Shown: positions 1-10,400, counted from the first letter of the stretch. The stretch: 47,183 bases of DNA from Clostridia bacterium (GCA_017935265.1 JAGBHX010000055.1:1-47183); one strand, 5' to 3'. Numbers and translations: made by a program. The notes: generated by a model from the letters alone, not told the origin.

Positions 1-978
1 CTGAGCAATCAATTCAGCAGATTCGGTTGCATCAAGGTGAATTTTTTTGAGCTTTTCATATTCACACACAGGCACAAAGTCCCACAGACTGCCCCAGAAT
101 TTGACCGATTCAATTGCATAGGGAACAATTTTTGATGCCGCATCGTCTACAAATTCCAAGGGCTGTGATTTAAAAATCCCGTCAAAATCCGTTTCGGACT
201 GAGAGTGATATTCAAGATAATTTATAAGCAACTCTTCATCAAGCGAAATAGAGTTGTTGAGAAAATCAGCCGCCATATATGCACCCTCAAGAGCCGGCTC
301 ATCCATCACAACGTTGCAGACATCCTGCTTGTGCATATAAATAGCGAGGTAGGTTGAGGTAATAAGTCCGCCGTGACTGACGGCAATTATATTAACCTTT
401 TCCTTGCCTGTATAGGCCTTGACCTGAGTGATATATTCATCAAGGACCTCAGCGCATTTCACGGCGCTCATTCGAAAATCGCAGTTAAAATAAAACACGT
501 TTTCTTCGCCGATAAGCTCGTCAAACGCTCGGGTCATATCAAGCTCAACACGGTAATCTCCGTCGGGGTAGGTTGCGTTGAGATATTTGTCGCTTGTGAC
601 CTCAGCGTCAAACAAAACGGGGCGCACATTCTTTTTGCTTGTGCCGTCGGGGTTACACTCCATTTTTGCAAAAAGCTCCTGCATTGAAGTGCCCACGGCA
701 TTGAGAAAATAACCGTCCTCACCGCGAAGAAGCAGGTCAATACCCACAAGAAGGGAAAGACCGTTGTCGGCAAAGTCGTTGGTTAAGTCCTCGGCTTTCC
801 AGCCCCAGGCAGAACGGACAGCTCCGTTTTCTTCATAACAAAGAGATGCGGAGGCATAACCGGGAACAAGCACAACGGGATAGCCGTTGTAATCGCTCTT
901 TTCTTGTGCAGATGATGTTACACAAAGCGAACACATCAGCACCGAAATGCAAAGCAAAACGGCAAGGATTTTTTTCAC
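1..978 (-). CDS. Secreted alpha/beta-hydrolase (PGAP1/LCAT-like lipase or esterase), C-terminus outside window
   Basis: 326 residues are readable from a GTG start at 978, preceded by a strong site (AGGAGGTGGAGG). The frame is still open at base 1, so the C-terminus is missing. Residues 1-24 form a signal peptide (VKK, a hydrophobic core, then a TSSA/Q-type cleavage site). Mature residues begin with a PVVLVPGYAS strand and oxyanion loop typical of the alpha/beta-hydrolase fold. The nucleophile elbow reads AVSHGG (Ser in S-H-G-G), preceded by the VNII strand. The LVPG opening and the elbow resemble lecithin:cholesterol acyltransferase/PGAP1-type lipases. The substrate cannot be read; an extracellular ester or lipid is likely. 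It lies 32 nt downstream of the membrane-protein gene and is probably co-transcribed with it. Confidence 0.8.
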   Translation of the reverse strand, partial: MKKILAVLLCISVLMCSLCVTSSAQEKSDYNGYPVVLVPGYASASLCYEENGAVRSAWGWKAEDLTNDFADNGLSLLVGIDLLLRGEDGYFLNAVGTSMQELFAKMECNPDGTSKKNVRPVLFDAEVTSDKYLNATYPDGDYRVELDMTRAFDELIGEENVFYFNCDFRMSAVKCAEVLDEYITQVKAYTGKEKVNIIAVSHGGLITSTYLAIYMHKQDVCNVVMDEPALEGAYMAADFLNNSISLDEELLINYLEYHSQSETDFDGIFKSQPLEFVDDAASKIVPYAIESVKFWGSLWDFVPVCEYEKLKKIHLDATESAELIAQ

Positions 979-1010
979 AGCCTCCACCTCCTTTTGTTTT
1001 TTAAGATTTT

Positions 1011-1772
1011 TTATTTACCGTAAACAGCCTCTTGCTTTGCTGCTCTTTCTGCTTTCTCCTGTTTGAGAAGAGATAATTTAAGAATAATTCCACACACAAC
1101 CGCACCGACCGAGTTTGAAACGATGTCTGTCATTGTGTCAATAAGTGCAAAGCGCGCAAACCAATCCTGTGAGTGGTATTCCTTGGCAGGCTGAAAAATG
1201 AGAGTAAGGTTATCAGCCTCTTCAGCAAGAACATAAGACCAATGCTGAGTGTCGCCGCCGAAAAGCTGGTCGAAGGTGAACTCAAAGCATTCCCAGAAGG
1301 TGCCGAACATAAACGAAGCACAAAATGCAGCAAAAACCGTAACCGTTGTGGGTACCTTACGGCCGTCGCGCTCTTCGTAGGCCTTGAGCATAACATAGCC
1401 CACCATAACAAGAAGTCCGCCGCTGACAAGGTGAAGGGATTTATCCCACCACCATACTTCATAATACCAGTTGATGTATGCACCCATAAAGGCAGTTAAG
1501 AAAACGTACACACTTGTGAAATTCTGAAGATATGATGGAAGATATCTGAACAGATGTGTTTTAGGAAAAGCCTGAAAAATTTCCCAACCGAAGCAACAGG
1601 CAAGGTTCACAATCATCATTGTTCTAATTCTGTCTTCGTATTTGTCGGCATTTACAAAAGATTCAATAAGGCCGTAGAGCATAATTGCTCTGAAAATCCA
1701 CCATAATACCATTTCCCACTTTTTGCAATTGTGGGTTATTCTGTAAAACCAATCTTTAACTACTGCGCTCAT
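1011..1772 (-). CDS. Polytopic membrane protein, possibly YjdF/DUF2238-like
   Basis: About 253 residues with several hydrophobic spans: roughly 20-40, 55-70, 85-110, 120-140, 150-170 and a final one near 225-245. Conserved-looking polar residues sit inside or beside helices: W-D-K-S-L-H, S-G-G, F-W-E-C-F-E-F and D-T-M-T-D. This D..H / WE..E / D..D pattern is reminiscent of the YjdF (DUF2238) integral membrane family, but the link is only a resemblance. Two start codons lie six bases apart; AGGAG is only 4 nt from the upstream ATG (1778) and 10 nt from the ATG at 1772, so 1772 is preferred. A sigma-A promoter is visible just upstream. Function unknown. Confidence 0.65.
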   Translation of the reverse strand: MSAVVKDWFYRITHNCKKWEMVLWWIFRAIMLYGLIESFVNADKYEDRIRTMMIVNLACCFGWEIFQAFPKTHLFRYLPSYLQNFTSVYVFLTAFMGAYINWYYEVWWWDKSLHLVSGGLLVMVGYVMLKAYEERDGRKVPTTVTVFAAFCASFMFGTFWECFEFTFDQLFGGDTQHWSYVLAEEADNLTLIFQPAKEYHSQDWFARFALIDTMTDIVSNSVGAVVCGIILKLSLLKQEKAERAAKQEAVYGK

Positions 1773-1805
1773 TAACATCCTTCTCCTAACAATTTAGTTA
1801 CACAA

Positions 1806-1834
1806 ATTTTACCATAAACCCCGTGTCAATTCAA
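1806..1834 (-). promoter_or_regulatory. Sigma-A promoter for the membrane-protein gene
   Basis: On the minus strand a -35 TTGAAT (1829-1834) and -10 TAAAAT (1806-1811) are separated by 17 nt, with a TG one base before the -10. It lies about 30 nt upstream of the gene start. Confidence 0.55.
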
Positions 1835-1875
1835 TCACTTTATTGATTTTTTATAATCTCTTAATAAAATAAAAG

Positions 1876-1902
1876 GGCATAATTCTATGAAAGACCTATG
1901 CC
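1876..1902 (-). terminator. Weak intrinsic terminator after the acetylation operon
   Basis: A six-base inverted repeat GGCATA/TATGCC with a possible inner 3-bp TCT/AGA pairing is followed on the minus strand by CTTTTATTTTATT. It sits 11 nt beyond the lipoprotein stop codon. The stem is short, so the call is tentative. Confidence 0.4.
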
Positions 1903-1912
1903 GCTTATGCTT

Positions 1913-2536
1913 TTATTTATAAAGTTTTAATGTAAATCCGAGAGGGGAATAGCCAAGCTCAACTCTTTTACCCTGAGAATTTGCCGCCTCAAACACAATT
2001 GTGTCCCCATCCTGAATTACGGTTTTGCTGTCAACATCATTAAAACCGCACTGTTCAAGGGTTTCAACATAGTTTTCAACCTCAAGGAAGTTTGCCTGAC
2101 GAATCAGAAAAATAAGATAATCTCCCTTTGAATCCTGTTCTTGCATACTCATAGTTATGTTTGCAAAGTCAATTTCCGGCACACCGTGGGTGTATTCGTT
2201 TTTGACCCAGCCTGCTCCAACGGTCCACTCGCCCTCCTCATTAGAAAGCGTACCTGAGCCGTCAGGGTTAAATTCAAGAGTGTAGCCGTCACTTTCAACA
2301 GCCTGCTTTATCTGCTCTTTTTCATCCTCGGAATATTCATCCAGATTGTCAAGCATTCCTTTTTCGAGCTTGTGTGCAATGTGCTCTATTTCTTTAGGCA
2401 AAGTTGTTGTTTCTTTGGTTGCAGATGAAGTTGAGGTGCCTTGGGGATCTGTGGTTTTTTCCTGTGCGGTGTTGTCCTGACAGGCACAAAGCAAAAGCAA
2501 CACAACCGCAAGCAGAACAAGACTTACCTTTTTCAT
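1913..2536 (-). CDS. Lipoprotein of unknown function, last gene of the O-acetylation operon
   Basis: About 207 residues. The start is taken at the ATG at 2536 (MKKVS), because AAGGAG lies 8 nt before it; a GTG at 2545 would overlap the upstream stop. A lipoprotein signal ends in the lipobox L-C-A-C, with the lipidated Cys at residue 19, followed by a Thr/Ser/Gln-rich linker to about residue 47. The folded part has an acidic helical stretch (EYSEDEKEQ) and then a beta-rich region with G-S-G-T-L and G-E-W-T-V. I do not recognise the family. Tight coupling to the AlgX-like gene (the stop is 6 nt before this start) suggests an extracellular accessory role in polysaccharide modification, which is inference only. 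Confidence 0.7.
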   Translation of the reverse strand: MKKVSLVLLAVVLLLLCACQDNTAQEKTTDPQGTSTSSATKETTTLPKEIEHIAHKLEKGMLDNLDEYSEDEKEQIKQAVESDGYTLEFNPDGSGTLSNEEGEWTVGAGWVKNEYTHGVPEIDFANITMSMQEQDSKGDYLIFLIRQANFLEVENYVETLEQCGFNDVDSKTVIQDGDTIVFEAANSQGKRVELGYSPLGFTLKLYK

Positions 2537-2541
2537 CAAAC

Positions 2542-4317
2542 TCACTCCTTAACTTCCTTAACTGTAAGTTTTTCAAGCTCGTTACAATATTTCGAGTTGG
2601 AAATGCCGAAGCAATAATTGATTGCAAGTACCTCCTGAATACCGTTATCGGCAACAAAATCAGGCAAATACAAATCAACCTTTCTGGGGTCAACAACGTA
2701 GATTTCTTCATAGTTGTTGCAAAGGAACGGAACAAAGGCGTTACCGAAGGACTCTTTGAGAACAACAATCTTTTTGCCGTTAGCAACGTTCGTGGTGATT
2801 TTTTCAATAGGCTGGTCACCTGAAATGAACGCAAGATATTTGTTATCGGCATTTACCTTCTTTGCTACGATGTATGTGCTGATGCCGTCGGTCATTTCGG
2901 CAGTTGAATAAACCGTATTGGTTGCATCAACCATAAGCTCAAAGCATTCAACATAATCGGGATTTTTCTTGAGCACATCCGCCTGCGAAGAGCGGTGAAG
3001 CGAGCCGACAAAATCTTCAATTCTGTGAGTCGTGAACGAGTCAATAGCAGGCGCCGTCTGCCCTGCCTTTTTGCAGAAAGCATCGTAGGCATAATATGCA
3101 CCGCGGGCAGTCCAGTGATGGTCGGTACGGAAGTAAATATACTCTTCACTCTTGTCAACAAGAGAAGAATAGGCATCAACACTGATAACGTTTTTATCAA
3201 GCATTGAATAAATGTTTTTAATTGCCTCACGCTGTGAGTGAAGGCCCTCACGGTAGGTCTTTGTGCCGTAAAACTCAACTGCGGTTGGGGCAACAAGAGA
3301 ATAGAATTTTACACCCTCAGGCATTGCCGCGGCAGTTTTGTTAACGATTGAAGCATACCTTTTGGCGTCTTTTTCCTTATAGGTATAAATTTCCATTGCA
3401 CGGTTTCCGCTGACTATAATTGAGCCCTTGATTGAAGCTTCATCGTCGGGTGTAACCTCGGCCGTGTTTTCTTTCATACCCTCGTTCTCCTGTGGCTTAA
3501 CACCAAGGTCCACTCCCTCACCTGCAAAGTCATCGTCAGACTTGTCTACAGAAATAATAACGTCTGTGCTTTCGCCAACAGAAAATCTTGTGAGCAAATT
3601 TTTGAGCTTGCCGTTAACTGAGATAAAGAAATCGCGGGCAGGGAAATTATCGGAATAATAGTTTTCATATTCTACCGTATATTTTCCGCTGAAAAGGGCG
3701 GAAAGTGTCAACTGCGGCCTTGCGGCAAGAGTTCGGTTTTCTGTTTCGGAAATGAGCTTATCCTCATCAAGGAAGCTGATAACTCCGAAAACGAGCAACG
3801 CGCAGGAAAAAAGCACAGCCGATGCGGCGTACAGAATTTTGAGAACGAGCTGTGAAATGTGAAGCTCTTCTTTTTCCACAATTTCATAAGGATTTTCTAT
3901 AACCTTTTCCTTGTGAGAATCTGTGTCACATTCACCAAAAAGACGGATAAGCGTTTCTTCGTCAGGGTCTTTTTCATTCACCTGCTCAACCGCCGCCCTG
4001 AAGCTTTGCATCATCACGGCAAAATCTTCCTTTTCTTTTTGGTCAATTATGCTCTGCTCATCGTCTTCTGCTTCCTGAGTTTCTTCAGGTTCCTCTTCTG
4101 AGCCGTTGCTTTCGGGCAGCTCCGCCTCCTGAGGGATTTCCTCCTGAGCTTCTGCAGATACTTCCTGCACAGGCTCTTCGGTTATGCTTTCAGGCTCTGC
4201 ATCACTTTGCGGTGCAGGAATATTCTCTTCATCCCGAGTCTGCTCAGCCTGCTGAATTTGTTGTTCTTTTTCTTCAAGCAGCTTCTGCTTTTTCTTTTTT
4301 GCTCTTTTTGAAGCCAT
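2542..4317 (-). CDS. DHHW-family (AlgX/AlgJ-like) polysaccharide O-acetylation protein
   Basis: 591 residues. Residues 1-150 are a long cytoplasmic region, Lys-rich at the very start and then extremely Glu/Gln-rich. One transmembrane helix lies at about 156-180. The extracytoplasmic remainder has features of SGNH-like acetyltransferases, with the signature D399-H-H-W402 preceded by FRT. AlgX/AlgJ-type proteins take acetyl groups exported by an MBOAT protein and put them on polysaccharide; the MBOAT gene lies directly upstream. The start has a clear AGGCGGTGAGG site. The long acidic N-terminal tail is unusual for the family. The acetylated polymer is unknown; the exopolysaccharide cluster at 38.9-42.8 kb is a candidate but not adjacent. 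Confidence 0.85.
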   Translation of the reverse strand: MASKRAKKKKQKLLEEKEQQIQQAEQTRDEENIPAPQSDAEPESITEEPVQEVSAEAQEEIPQEAELPESNGSEEEPEETQEAEDDEQSIIDQKEKEDFAVMMQSFRAAVEQVNEKDPDEETLIRLFGECDTDSHKEKVIENPYEIVEKEELHISQLVLKILYAASAVLFSCALLVFGVISFLDEDKLISETENRTLAARPQLTLSALFSGKYTVEYENYYSDNFPARDFFISVNGKLKNLLTRFSVGESTDVIISVDKSDDDFAGEGVDLGVKPQENEGMKENTAEVTPDDEASIKGSIIVSGNRAMEIYTYKEKDAKRYASIVNKTAAAMPEGVKFYSLVAPTAVEFYGTKTYREGLHSQREAIKNIYSMLDKNVISVDAYSSLVDKSEEYIYFRTDHHWTARGAYYAYDAFCKKAGQTAPAIDSFTTHRIEDFVGSLHRSSQADVLKKNPDYVECFELMVDATNTVYSTAEMTDGISTYIVAKKVNADNKYLAFISGDQPIEKITTNVANGKKIVVLKESFGNAFVPFLCNNYEEIYVVDPRKVDLYLPDFVADNGIQEVLAINYCFGISNSKYCNELEKLTVKEVKE

Positions 4318-4359
4318 TTCCTCACCGCCTTTCTGCTAAAATTATTTTTAAAAGTAAAA

Positions 4360-5766
4360 TTAAAATCTGAAATAGAGGAACGGGTTGTAGGTTGAACCCA
4401 CAAGTGCGGCCACGCAAACAAATAAAACCCCGAGCTGGAAAACAATTGTTGCCGCCTGAACAATTTCTTTTCCGTTTTTCTTTCTTGAAATCTTTCTTGT
4501 AATGCTTTTAGTAAGGTTTGAAGCAATCGGAGTTGAAGCAACTGCCGCCGCCGCAAGCAGCACTGCCCTGTTGAGGATGATTGTGAAATCCCCCGTCTGA
4601 GCAAAGCCGTTGAAGCCGAACATTGCTTTGATCAAGCCTCCCACGGCAGACATATCTTCATAATAGAAAAATACCCAACCGATGATTACAATAAAAATGC
4701 TGTAAAATCTTCTGACAATAACAGGCAGCTTTTCAAGGTATTTTCCGTAAACCTTCTTTTCGAGAATGAGCATCACGAAGTAATAAAATCCCCACAAAAG
4801 GAAGTTCCAGCTTGCGCCGTGCCAGAAGCCTGTGAGACTCCATACAACCAGCATATTAAAAACGTGGTGCTTACGGTTGCCGCCAAGGGGAATATAAACA
4901 TAATCACGGAAAAAGGAGCTGAGACTTATGTGCCAACGGCGCCAGAATTCGGTGATTGACTTTGCGATGTAGGGATAATTGAAGTTTTCGGGGAATGAGA
5001 AGCCCATCATTCTGCCAAGTCCGATTGCCATATCGGAATAGCCTGCAAAATCAAAATAAATCTGGAAGAAATAGGCAACAATACCGATCCAGCCCTGAAC
5101 GGCAGAAAGCTCTGAAACCTCACCGTCGAGGAACATTGTTGCGGTTTCGCCCAGGAAGTTTGCAAAAACAGCCTTTTTGAAAAGACCGATTACAAATCGG
5201 GTTATACCCGACGAAACTTTGTCAAAGGTGACCGTTCTTTGTTCAATTTCTTTTTCGATGTCTGAATAACGGACAATAGGGCCTGCAATAAGCTGAGGGA
5301 ACATACTCACATAAAGCAGAAGCCTTGCGTAATTGTGCTGACATTTTACTTCGTCTCGGTAAACATCAATTACATATGACATCGCCTGGAATGTATAAAA
5401 CGAAATACCGATAGGCAAAGCGATGCTTGTTTTGAAATCTGAACCGAAAAGCGAAAAAATATTATCGGTGAAGAAATTGAGATATTTGAACACAAAAAGT
5501 GCGCCGAGGGTAATCGCCACGGAAAGAGCAAGAAACACCTTTGCCTTTTTGGTGCCCCTGTGTTTATCCACAAGCTTGCCTGCAAAAAAGTCAACAGCGG
5601 TAACAAGGAGCATCATCGCTATCCACTTAGGCTCACCCCATGCATAAAACACAAGAGATGCCGCAAGAACAACTATATTTTTAAGCTTGACATTGGGCAT
5701 AAAATGCTGCGCAAGCAATGTCACAGGCAAAAACACAAACAAAAAGAACAAGCTGGAAAATACCAA
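4360..5766 (-). CDS. MBOAT-family membrane-bound O-acyltransferase (AlgI-like)
   Basis: 468 residues from a TTG codon at 5766. AAGGAGG lies 7 nt before it, and the product then starts VFSSLFFLF, matching typical MBOAT/AlgI N-termini; a longer reading from 5829 would begin on the promoter. Around ten hydrophobic helices are visible. The catalytic His is H316 in G-F-W-H-G-A-S-W. Middle motifs are those of alginate/peptidoglycan O-acetylation MBOATs: FAGYSDMAIG, NFNYPY, and EFWRRWHISLSSF with a following RDYVYIPLGG. It should move acetyl groups from the cytoplasm to the outer face for the adjacent DHHW protein. It is the first gene of the operon. The sugar polymer acceptor is not identifiable from sequence. 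Confidence 0.92.
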   Translation of the reverse strand: MVFSSLFFLFVFLPVTLLAQHFMPNVKLKNIVVLAASLVFYAWGEPKWIAMMLLVTAVDFFAGKLVDKHRGTKKAKVFLALSVAITLGALFVFKYLNFFTDNIFSLFGSDFKTSIALPIGISFYTFQAMSYVIDVYRDEVKCQHNYARLLLYVSMFPQLIAGPIVRYSDIEKEIEQRTVTFDKVSSGITRFVIGLFKKAVFANFLGETATMFLDGEVSELSAVQGWIGIVAYFFQIYFDFAGYSDMAIGLGRMMGFSFPENFNYPYIAKSITEFWRRWHISLSSFFRDYVYIPLGGNRKHHVFNMLVVWSLTGFWHGASWNFLLWGFYYFVMLILEKKVYGKYLEKLPVIVRRFYSIFIVIIGWVFFYYEDMSAVGGLIKAMFGFNGFAQTGDFTIILNRAVLLAAAAVASTPIASNLTKSITRKISRKKNGKEIVQAATIVFQLGVLFVCVAALVGSTYNPFLYFRF

Positions 5767-5800
5767 ATGCCAAACCTCCTTAATTTTAGTCACTCGTAAT

Positions 5801-5829
5801 ATGATAATACCTAAGGCGACAATATTCAA
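5801..5829 (-). promoter_or_regulatory. Sigma-A promoter for the MBOAT operon
   Basis: Minus-strand -35 TTGAAT (5824-5829) and -10 TATCAT (5801-5806) with a 17-nt spacer. The predicted transcript starts near 5794, just before the AAGGAGG and the TTG start, which supports the short MBOAT start. Confidence 0.6.
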
Positions 5830-5875
5830 GTGTTTTCATCAATATTTTACAATTAAAATTTTTCCTGTTTTACTC

Positions 5876-5904
5876 TTGTATTCCTCATTCACAAAAGGTA
5901 TAAT
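5876..5904 (+). promoter_or_regulatory. Sigma-A promoter for the SGNH/TIM-barrel operon
   Basis: -35 TTGTAT (5876-5881), 17-nt spacer, perfect -10 TATAAT (5899-5904). The ribosome site AGGAGGTGAT begins only about 5 nt after the -10, so the leader must be very short. Confidence 0.7.
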
Positions 5905-5922
5905 CTACAGGAGGTGATATTT

Positions 5923-6546
5923 ATGAAGACTTTTCTCTTTCAGGGAGATTCTATAACCGATGCCGACCGTCAGCGTGAGCGTGAAGACGGTTACAGCTTC
6001 GGCCTCGGCTACCCCAATATGGTTGTTGGTGAGCTGAGCCTGAAGCACCCCGGTGAATTCAGATTTTTTAACAAGGGTGTCAGCGGTGACAGAAGCACTA
6101 CCGTGTATGATAGAATGTATACAGACATAGTTAACCTCAAGCCTGACTATATGAGCATCTTGATCGGTGTTAACGATGTGTGGCACGGCATCAGCGGTAA
6201 CAACGGAGTTTCTCCTGACCGCTATGAGCAAATTATGACTATGCTTTATGAAGATATTCTCAAAAAGCTCCCCGACATAAAAATTATTGTTCTTGAGCCC
6301 TTTGTGCTCAAAGGCACCGCAACCGAAGAGCGCTGGGAGGATTTTGACACAGGTGTTAAGACAATTGCTAAAAAAGCAAAGTCTCTTGCAGAGAAATTCG
6401 GCTTCAGATTTGTTCCTTTGCAGGAAAAATTTGATGAAGTAAGCAAGAACACACCAACCGAATGGTGGCTTGCAGACGGTGTTCATCCTGCCCCCGCAGG
6501 ACACAAGCTTATCGCTGACGAGCTTATCAAAGCTCTTGATTTATAA
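5923..6546 (+). CDS. SGNH/GDSL hydrolase (probable carbohydrate or lipid esterase)
   Basis: 207 residues. The start is the ATG at 5923, 5 nt after AGGAGGTGAT; a GTG at 5914 lies inside the ribosome site and is rejected. Block I F-Q-G-D-S-I-T gives nucleophile S10. Block III is G-V-N-D, and block V D185-G-V-H188 supplies the catalytic Asp and His. There is no signal peptide, so it is predicted to be cytoplasmic. Family members deacetylate sugars or cleave other short esters. It is followed 13 nt later by a sugar-isomerase-like gene in one operon, and runs divergent from the O-acetylation operon, so removal of acetyl groups from imported sugars is a plausible but unproven role. Confidence 0.88.
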   Translation: MKTFLFQGDSITDADRQREREDGYSFGLGYPNMVVGELSLKHPGEFRFFNKGVSGDRSTTVYDRMYTDIVNLKPDYMSILIGVNDVWHGISGNNGVSPDRYEQIMTMLYEDILKKLPDIKIIVLEPFVLKGTATEERWEDFDTGVKTIAKKAKSLAEKFGFRFVPLQEKFDEVSKNTPTEWWLADGVHPAPAGHKLIADELIKALDL

Positions 6547-6559
6547 GGAGGATAATAAA

Positions 6560-7429
6560 ATGTTTAAATTCCCTGTAGGTGTTATTGTTGATTCATTCCG
6601 TTTGCCCATTCCCGAGGCAGTAAAAAAAGCTGCAGAAGTGGGCGCTGACGGCATTCAGGTTTATGCTTCCCACGGAAATATGGCTCCCGAAAATATGGAT
6701 GCTCAGAAAAGACGTGAGTTCAAGGCTCTTGTTGAAGAAAACGGCCTTGTAATTTCTGCCCTTTGCGGTGACCTCGGCGGCGGCGGATTCGTTCATAAAA
6801 ACCAGAATCCCCACAAGGTTGAAAAATCAAAAAGAATTCTTGACATGGCAAAGGAATTGGGCACAGACATCGTTACAACACATATCGGCGTTGTTCCTGA
6901 AGACAAAAATTCAGACAGATATAAAATTATGCAGGAGGCTTGCTTTGAGCTCAGCTCATACGCTGACTCAATCGGCGCACACTTTGCAGTTGAAACAGGC
7001 CCCGAAACATCACTTATGCTCAAGGGCTTCCTTGACTCTCTCGGCTCAACAGGTGTAGGTGTTAACCTTGACCCTGCTAACCTTGTTATGGTAACAGGCG
7101 ATGACCCCGTTCAGGCCGTTTATAACCTCAAGGACTACATCGTTCACACCCACGCAAAAGACGGTGTTCAGAATTTCTACGTTCACCCCGACAAGGTTTA
7201 CGGTATGCCCGGCGCAGATAAAATCCTCATCGAGGGCGAGCATGTAACCGATGCCGATTCCTTTGAAGAGGTTCCTCTCGGCACAGGCAGTGTTCCCTTC
7301 CCCCAGTATCTTGCCGCACTTGATGACATCGGCTTCAAGGGCTTCCTCACCATTGAAAGAGAAGTGGGCGACAACCCTGCAAAGGACATCTCCGATGCTG
7401 TCAGCTTCCTGAGAAACATTATCGGTTAA
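6560..7429 (+). CDS. Sugar phosphate isomerase/epimerase-like TIM-barrel protein
   Basis: 289 residues starting at ATG 6560 with AAGGAGG at 6545-6551. The xylose-isomerase-like TIM barrel (AP endonuclease 2 superfamily) shows its metal-site strands: T-T-H-I-G, V-E-T-G-P-E, N-L-D-P-A-N, V-H-T-H-A-K-D, and a final T-I-E-R-E glutamate. Such enzymes interconvert ketoses, epimerise sugars or act on inositol derivatives; specificity cannot be read from the sequence. No signal peptide. It is the second gene after the SGNH esterase, and its transcript ends at the strong hairpin at 7446-7478. Confidence 0.87.
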   Translation: MFKFPVGVIVDSFRLPIPEAVKKAAEVGADGIQVYASHGNMAPENMDAQKRREFKALVEENGLVISALCGDLGGGGFVHKNQNPHKVEKSKRILDMAKELGTDIVTTHIGVVPEDKNSDRYKIMQEACFELSSYADSIGAHFAVETGPETSLMLKGFLDSLGSTGVGVNLDPANLVMVTGDDPVQAVYNLKDYIVHTHAKDGVQNFYVHPDKVYGMPGADKILIEGEHVTDADSFEEVPLGTGSVPFPQYLAALDDIGFKGFLTIEREVGDNPAKDISDAVSFLRNIIG

Positions 7430-7445
7430 GTTCAACATACCGCAA

Positions 7446-7478
7446 AAAATCCGTATCACTCGATGTGATACGGATTTT
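7446..7478. terminator. Bidirectional intrinsic terminator between convergent operons
   Basis: A perfect 14-bp stem (AAAATCCGTATCAC against GTGATACGGATTTT) has a 5-nt loop. T-rich tracts on both strands serve the isomerase gene (plus) and lacZ (minus). Confidence 0.92.
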
Positions 7479-7487
7479 CTTTTGCCG

Positions 7488-10400
7488 TTATACTCTTTCA
7501 ATAGTAAATGTGTATTCGTAATTTTTGCCGCTGTGCATAATGTATGGCTCACGGAGGCAAGCCATGCCGGGCATATCGCCGCCCACACCGCACTGAGCAA
7601 GGTCAACGCTGAGGGTTGTGATGTTTTTCTTCTCAAGCTCGTGAATGTGGGTTGCTTTTTCCAAATCCATAAGCTCATAGTGCCACGCATTGAATGAAAG
7701 CGGGTTTCCGCAGCCTGTGATTTTGATGCCCTTGTTATTTTCGTCGGTAACCTTGATGATTCTCACGTCTGTTCTGCAACCGTTTTCCTGCGGACGCATA
7801 TATTTATGCTCCATTTCATCAACGGTCATTTTGTGAACTGCAATTCTTGCGCCGGTTTTTCTGTCGCAATAATTCTCGTGAGGCCCTCTGCCGTACCACT
7901 CAACGTTTTTATAAGCATCAGACAATGCAAACTGTGTGCCGAAGCGCACCATTTTAATAAGCCAGGGCTTACCCTTGTGGGTAATTTCAACCTTTCCGTC
8001 AGGGCTGAAGGTGTAGATTATTTTCACTCCTGCCATATAAGGCGCTGTGAAAGCGGTTGTAACGGTGACTGTTCCGTCGTTGTTTTCTTTAACTGATTTA
8101 ATCTTACCCTTTGCCATTTCCGTTGCCGCCTTATAGCGGTACTTTGCGTGGAAAGGAATAACGTAAGGAACAAAGTTAAATGTGCCGATGTCGTTGTCGG
8201 TCAGTGCTCTGAAATAGTTGGGTCTCACGGGAGCCTTGAGCATTTCTGTTCCGTTATAATTAAGTGACACAAGCTTGCCCTTTTCAACAACAGCAAAGAA
8301 GTCGAGTCCGTTGATTGTAACGGTTGAATCCTTTTTGCCTACCGTAAGCTTACCCTGTGCCGGCTCGCTTGCTTTTGGTGCAGGCTGTTTGATTATATAC
8401 TGGTCAAATGTGACCTCATAGCCTGCCCTCGCCCAGGGCTTGTCAACCTTATGCTTGAGTGAGAAAGTGATAATACTTTCTTTATCGTTCGGGAAATTAT
8501 CAAGATTATATCCGATTTTAAGCTCTCTTTCGCTCTGGGGAGCAACGTCAAAGCCATCAAGCTCTGCCGCCTGAATCACTTCACCGTCTGCAGAAATTTC
8601 ACAGCTGAGAATGTAATCCTCAAGAGTTGAGAACAGGAACTTATTTTTAACGGTGAACACACCTGTTTCAAGATCCTTGGCTTCAACCTTAACGGGAGCG
8701 TAAACCTTTTTAACCTCATAAAGGCTCGGATGAGCACTTCTGTCGGCACCGATGATTCCGTTAGCATTAAAATAGGTGTTACTGCCGGTCAAAGCGGTGA
8801 TGTTGATAAAATTGTACTTTTTGCTTCTGACCTCTTTCTTTTCGAAGTCTGTGCCGTAAACCCATTTTTCGGTTCCGTCTTCCTTTATACGGAGAGCCTG
8901 GTCAACAAAGTCCCAGATATAACCGCCGCAAAGATTATCGTATTTTTCAAAATCGTCCATAAATTCCTGGAAATTGCCAAGGCTGTTTTCCATAGCGTGA
9001 GCATATTCGCAAAGAATTACGGGCTTGCCCTCATAGTCAGATTCCTTAATTGGCTTGTTATCCGCCGCAAGGGCGTTGGCAAGGTTATCAAATGCAGTGG
9101 GCTTGATTGCCTGTTTGTTGCCGAGCTTTTGCATCAAGTCCGCACCGGGATACATTCGGCTGATAACGTCGCTCTTTGTGAAGTCAAAGTCACCCTCATA
9201 ATGGAACTTTCTTGTGTTATCAAGTCTGAGTGCAGCCTCCTTCATACGAAGGAAGTTTGAGCCGTCGCCTGCCTCGTTGCCGAGAGACCACATAAATACA
9301 CAAGGGTGGTTTCTGTCGCGAAGGACCATTCTTTCCATTTTATCGCATACTGCACCTGTCCACCTGGGGTTGTCTCCGGGCACGTTCTTTCTGCGCACAC
9401 CGTGAGTTTCCATATCACATTCATCCATAACCCACAAACCGTATTCATCGCACAAATCATAAAAATACGGGTCATCGGGATAATGGCTTGTTCTGACTGA
9501 GTTTATATTGTTGCGCTTCATAATCATAATATCCTGAATATGGCGCTCTTTGGGAACATTCCAGCCTGTATCAGGGTCAAAATCGTGACGGTTAACGCCC
9601 TTAATCATAAGAGGCACACCGTTTGCATAGATTTTTTCACCGATGAAATCAATCTGCTTGAAGCCAACCTTAATGCTCTTGGCACAAACGACCTCTCCGC
9701 CCTTTACAAGTGAAATCACGAGTGTATAGCGGTTAGGCTCTTCGCTCGACCACTGACGGGGGGACTCAACAAGCTTTTTGAAGGTGTAGGTTTTATTGTT
9801 TTCACCCTTGAGAATAAAGCCCTTGTCGCCGATTTCAATTCCGTCTTCAAGAAGCGAAACAGAAAGAATACCTGAAAAAGATTCCTGCGAATAGTTTTTG
9901 AGAAAAACATCAACAGAAATTTCGGCGTTGACAAATTCGGCATCAAAGCGTGTTTTAACAAAGAAGTCTCTTACGCAAACCTTAGGCTCTGCAAAAAGAT
10001 AAACCTCTCTGTAAATACCCGACATATTCCACATATCCTGATTTTCAATGTATGTGGCATCGCTGTAACGGTAAACAGTTGCAGTTACGTTGTTGACACC
10101 CTTTCTCAAATATTTGGTAATGTCAAACTCGTGAGGAGTCATTGAGCCCTGAGAATAGCCCACAAATTCACCGTTAACATACAATTCGAGTGCAGATTTA
10201 CACGCGCCGAAGTGAACAAAAATTTCTCTGTCTTCCCAGTTTTCGGGAACTTCAAAATCACGGCGGTAAATGCCCACCTCCTGACAGTCGTGGTCAATAG
10301 TGGGGATTTTATTTTTTCTTCGGCATATTGCCTTAGGGAATGTGCTTGCATAATAAACAGGCGTGCCGTAGCCGTTAAGCTGCCAGATTGAAGGCACCTG

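Noticed and set aside
5905..6504. 199-codon open frame antisense to the SGNH gene
   Set aside because: No ribosome site or family motifs; the sense frame has full SGNH blocks.
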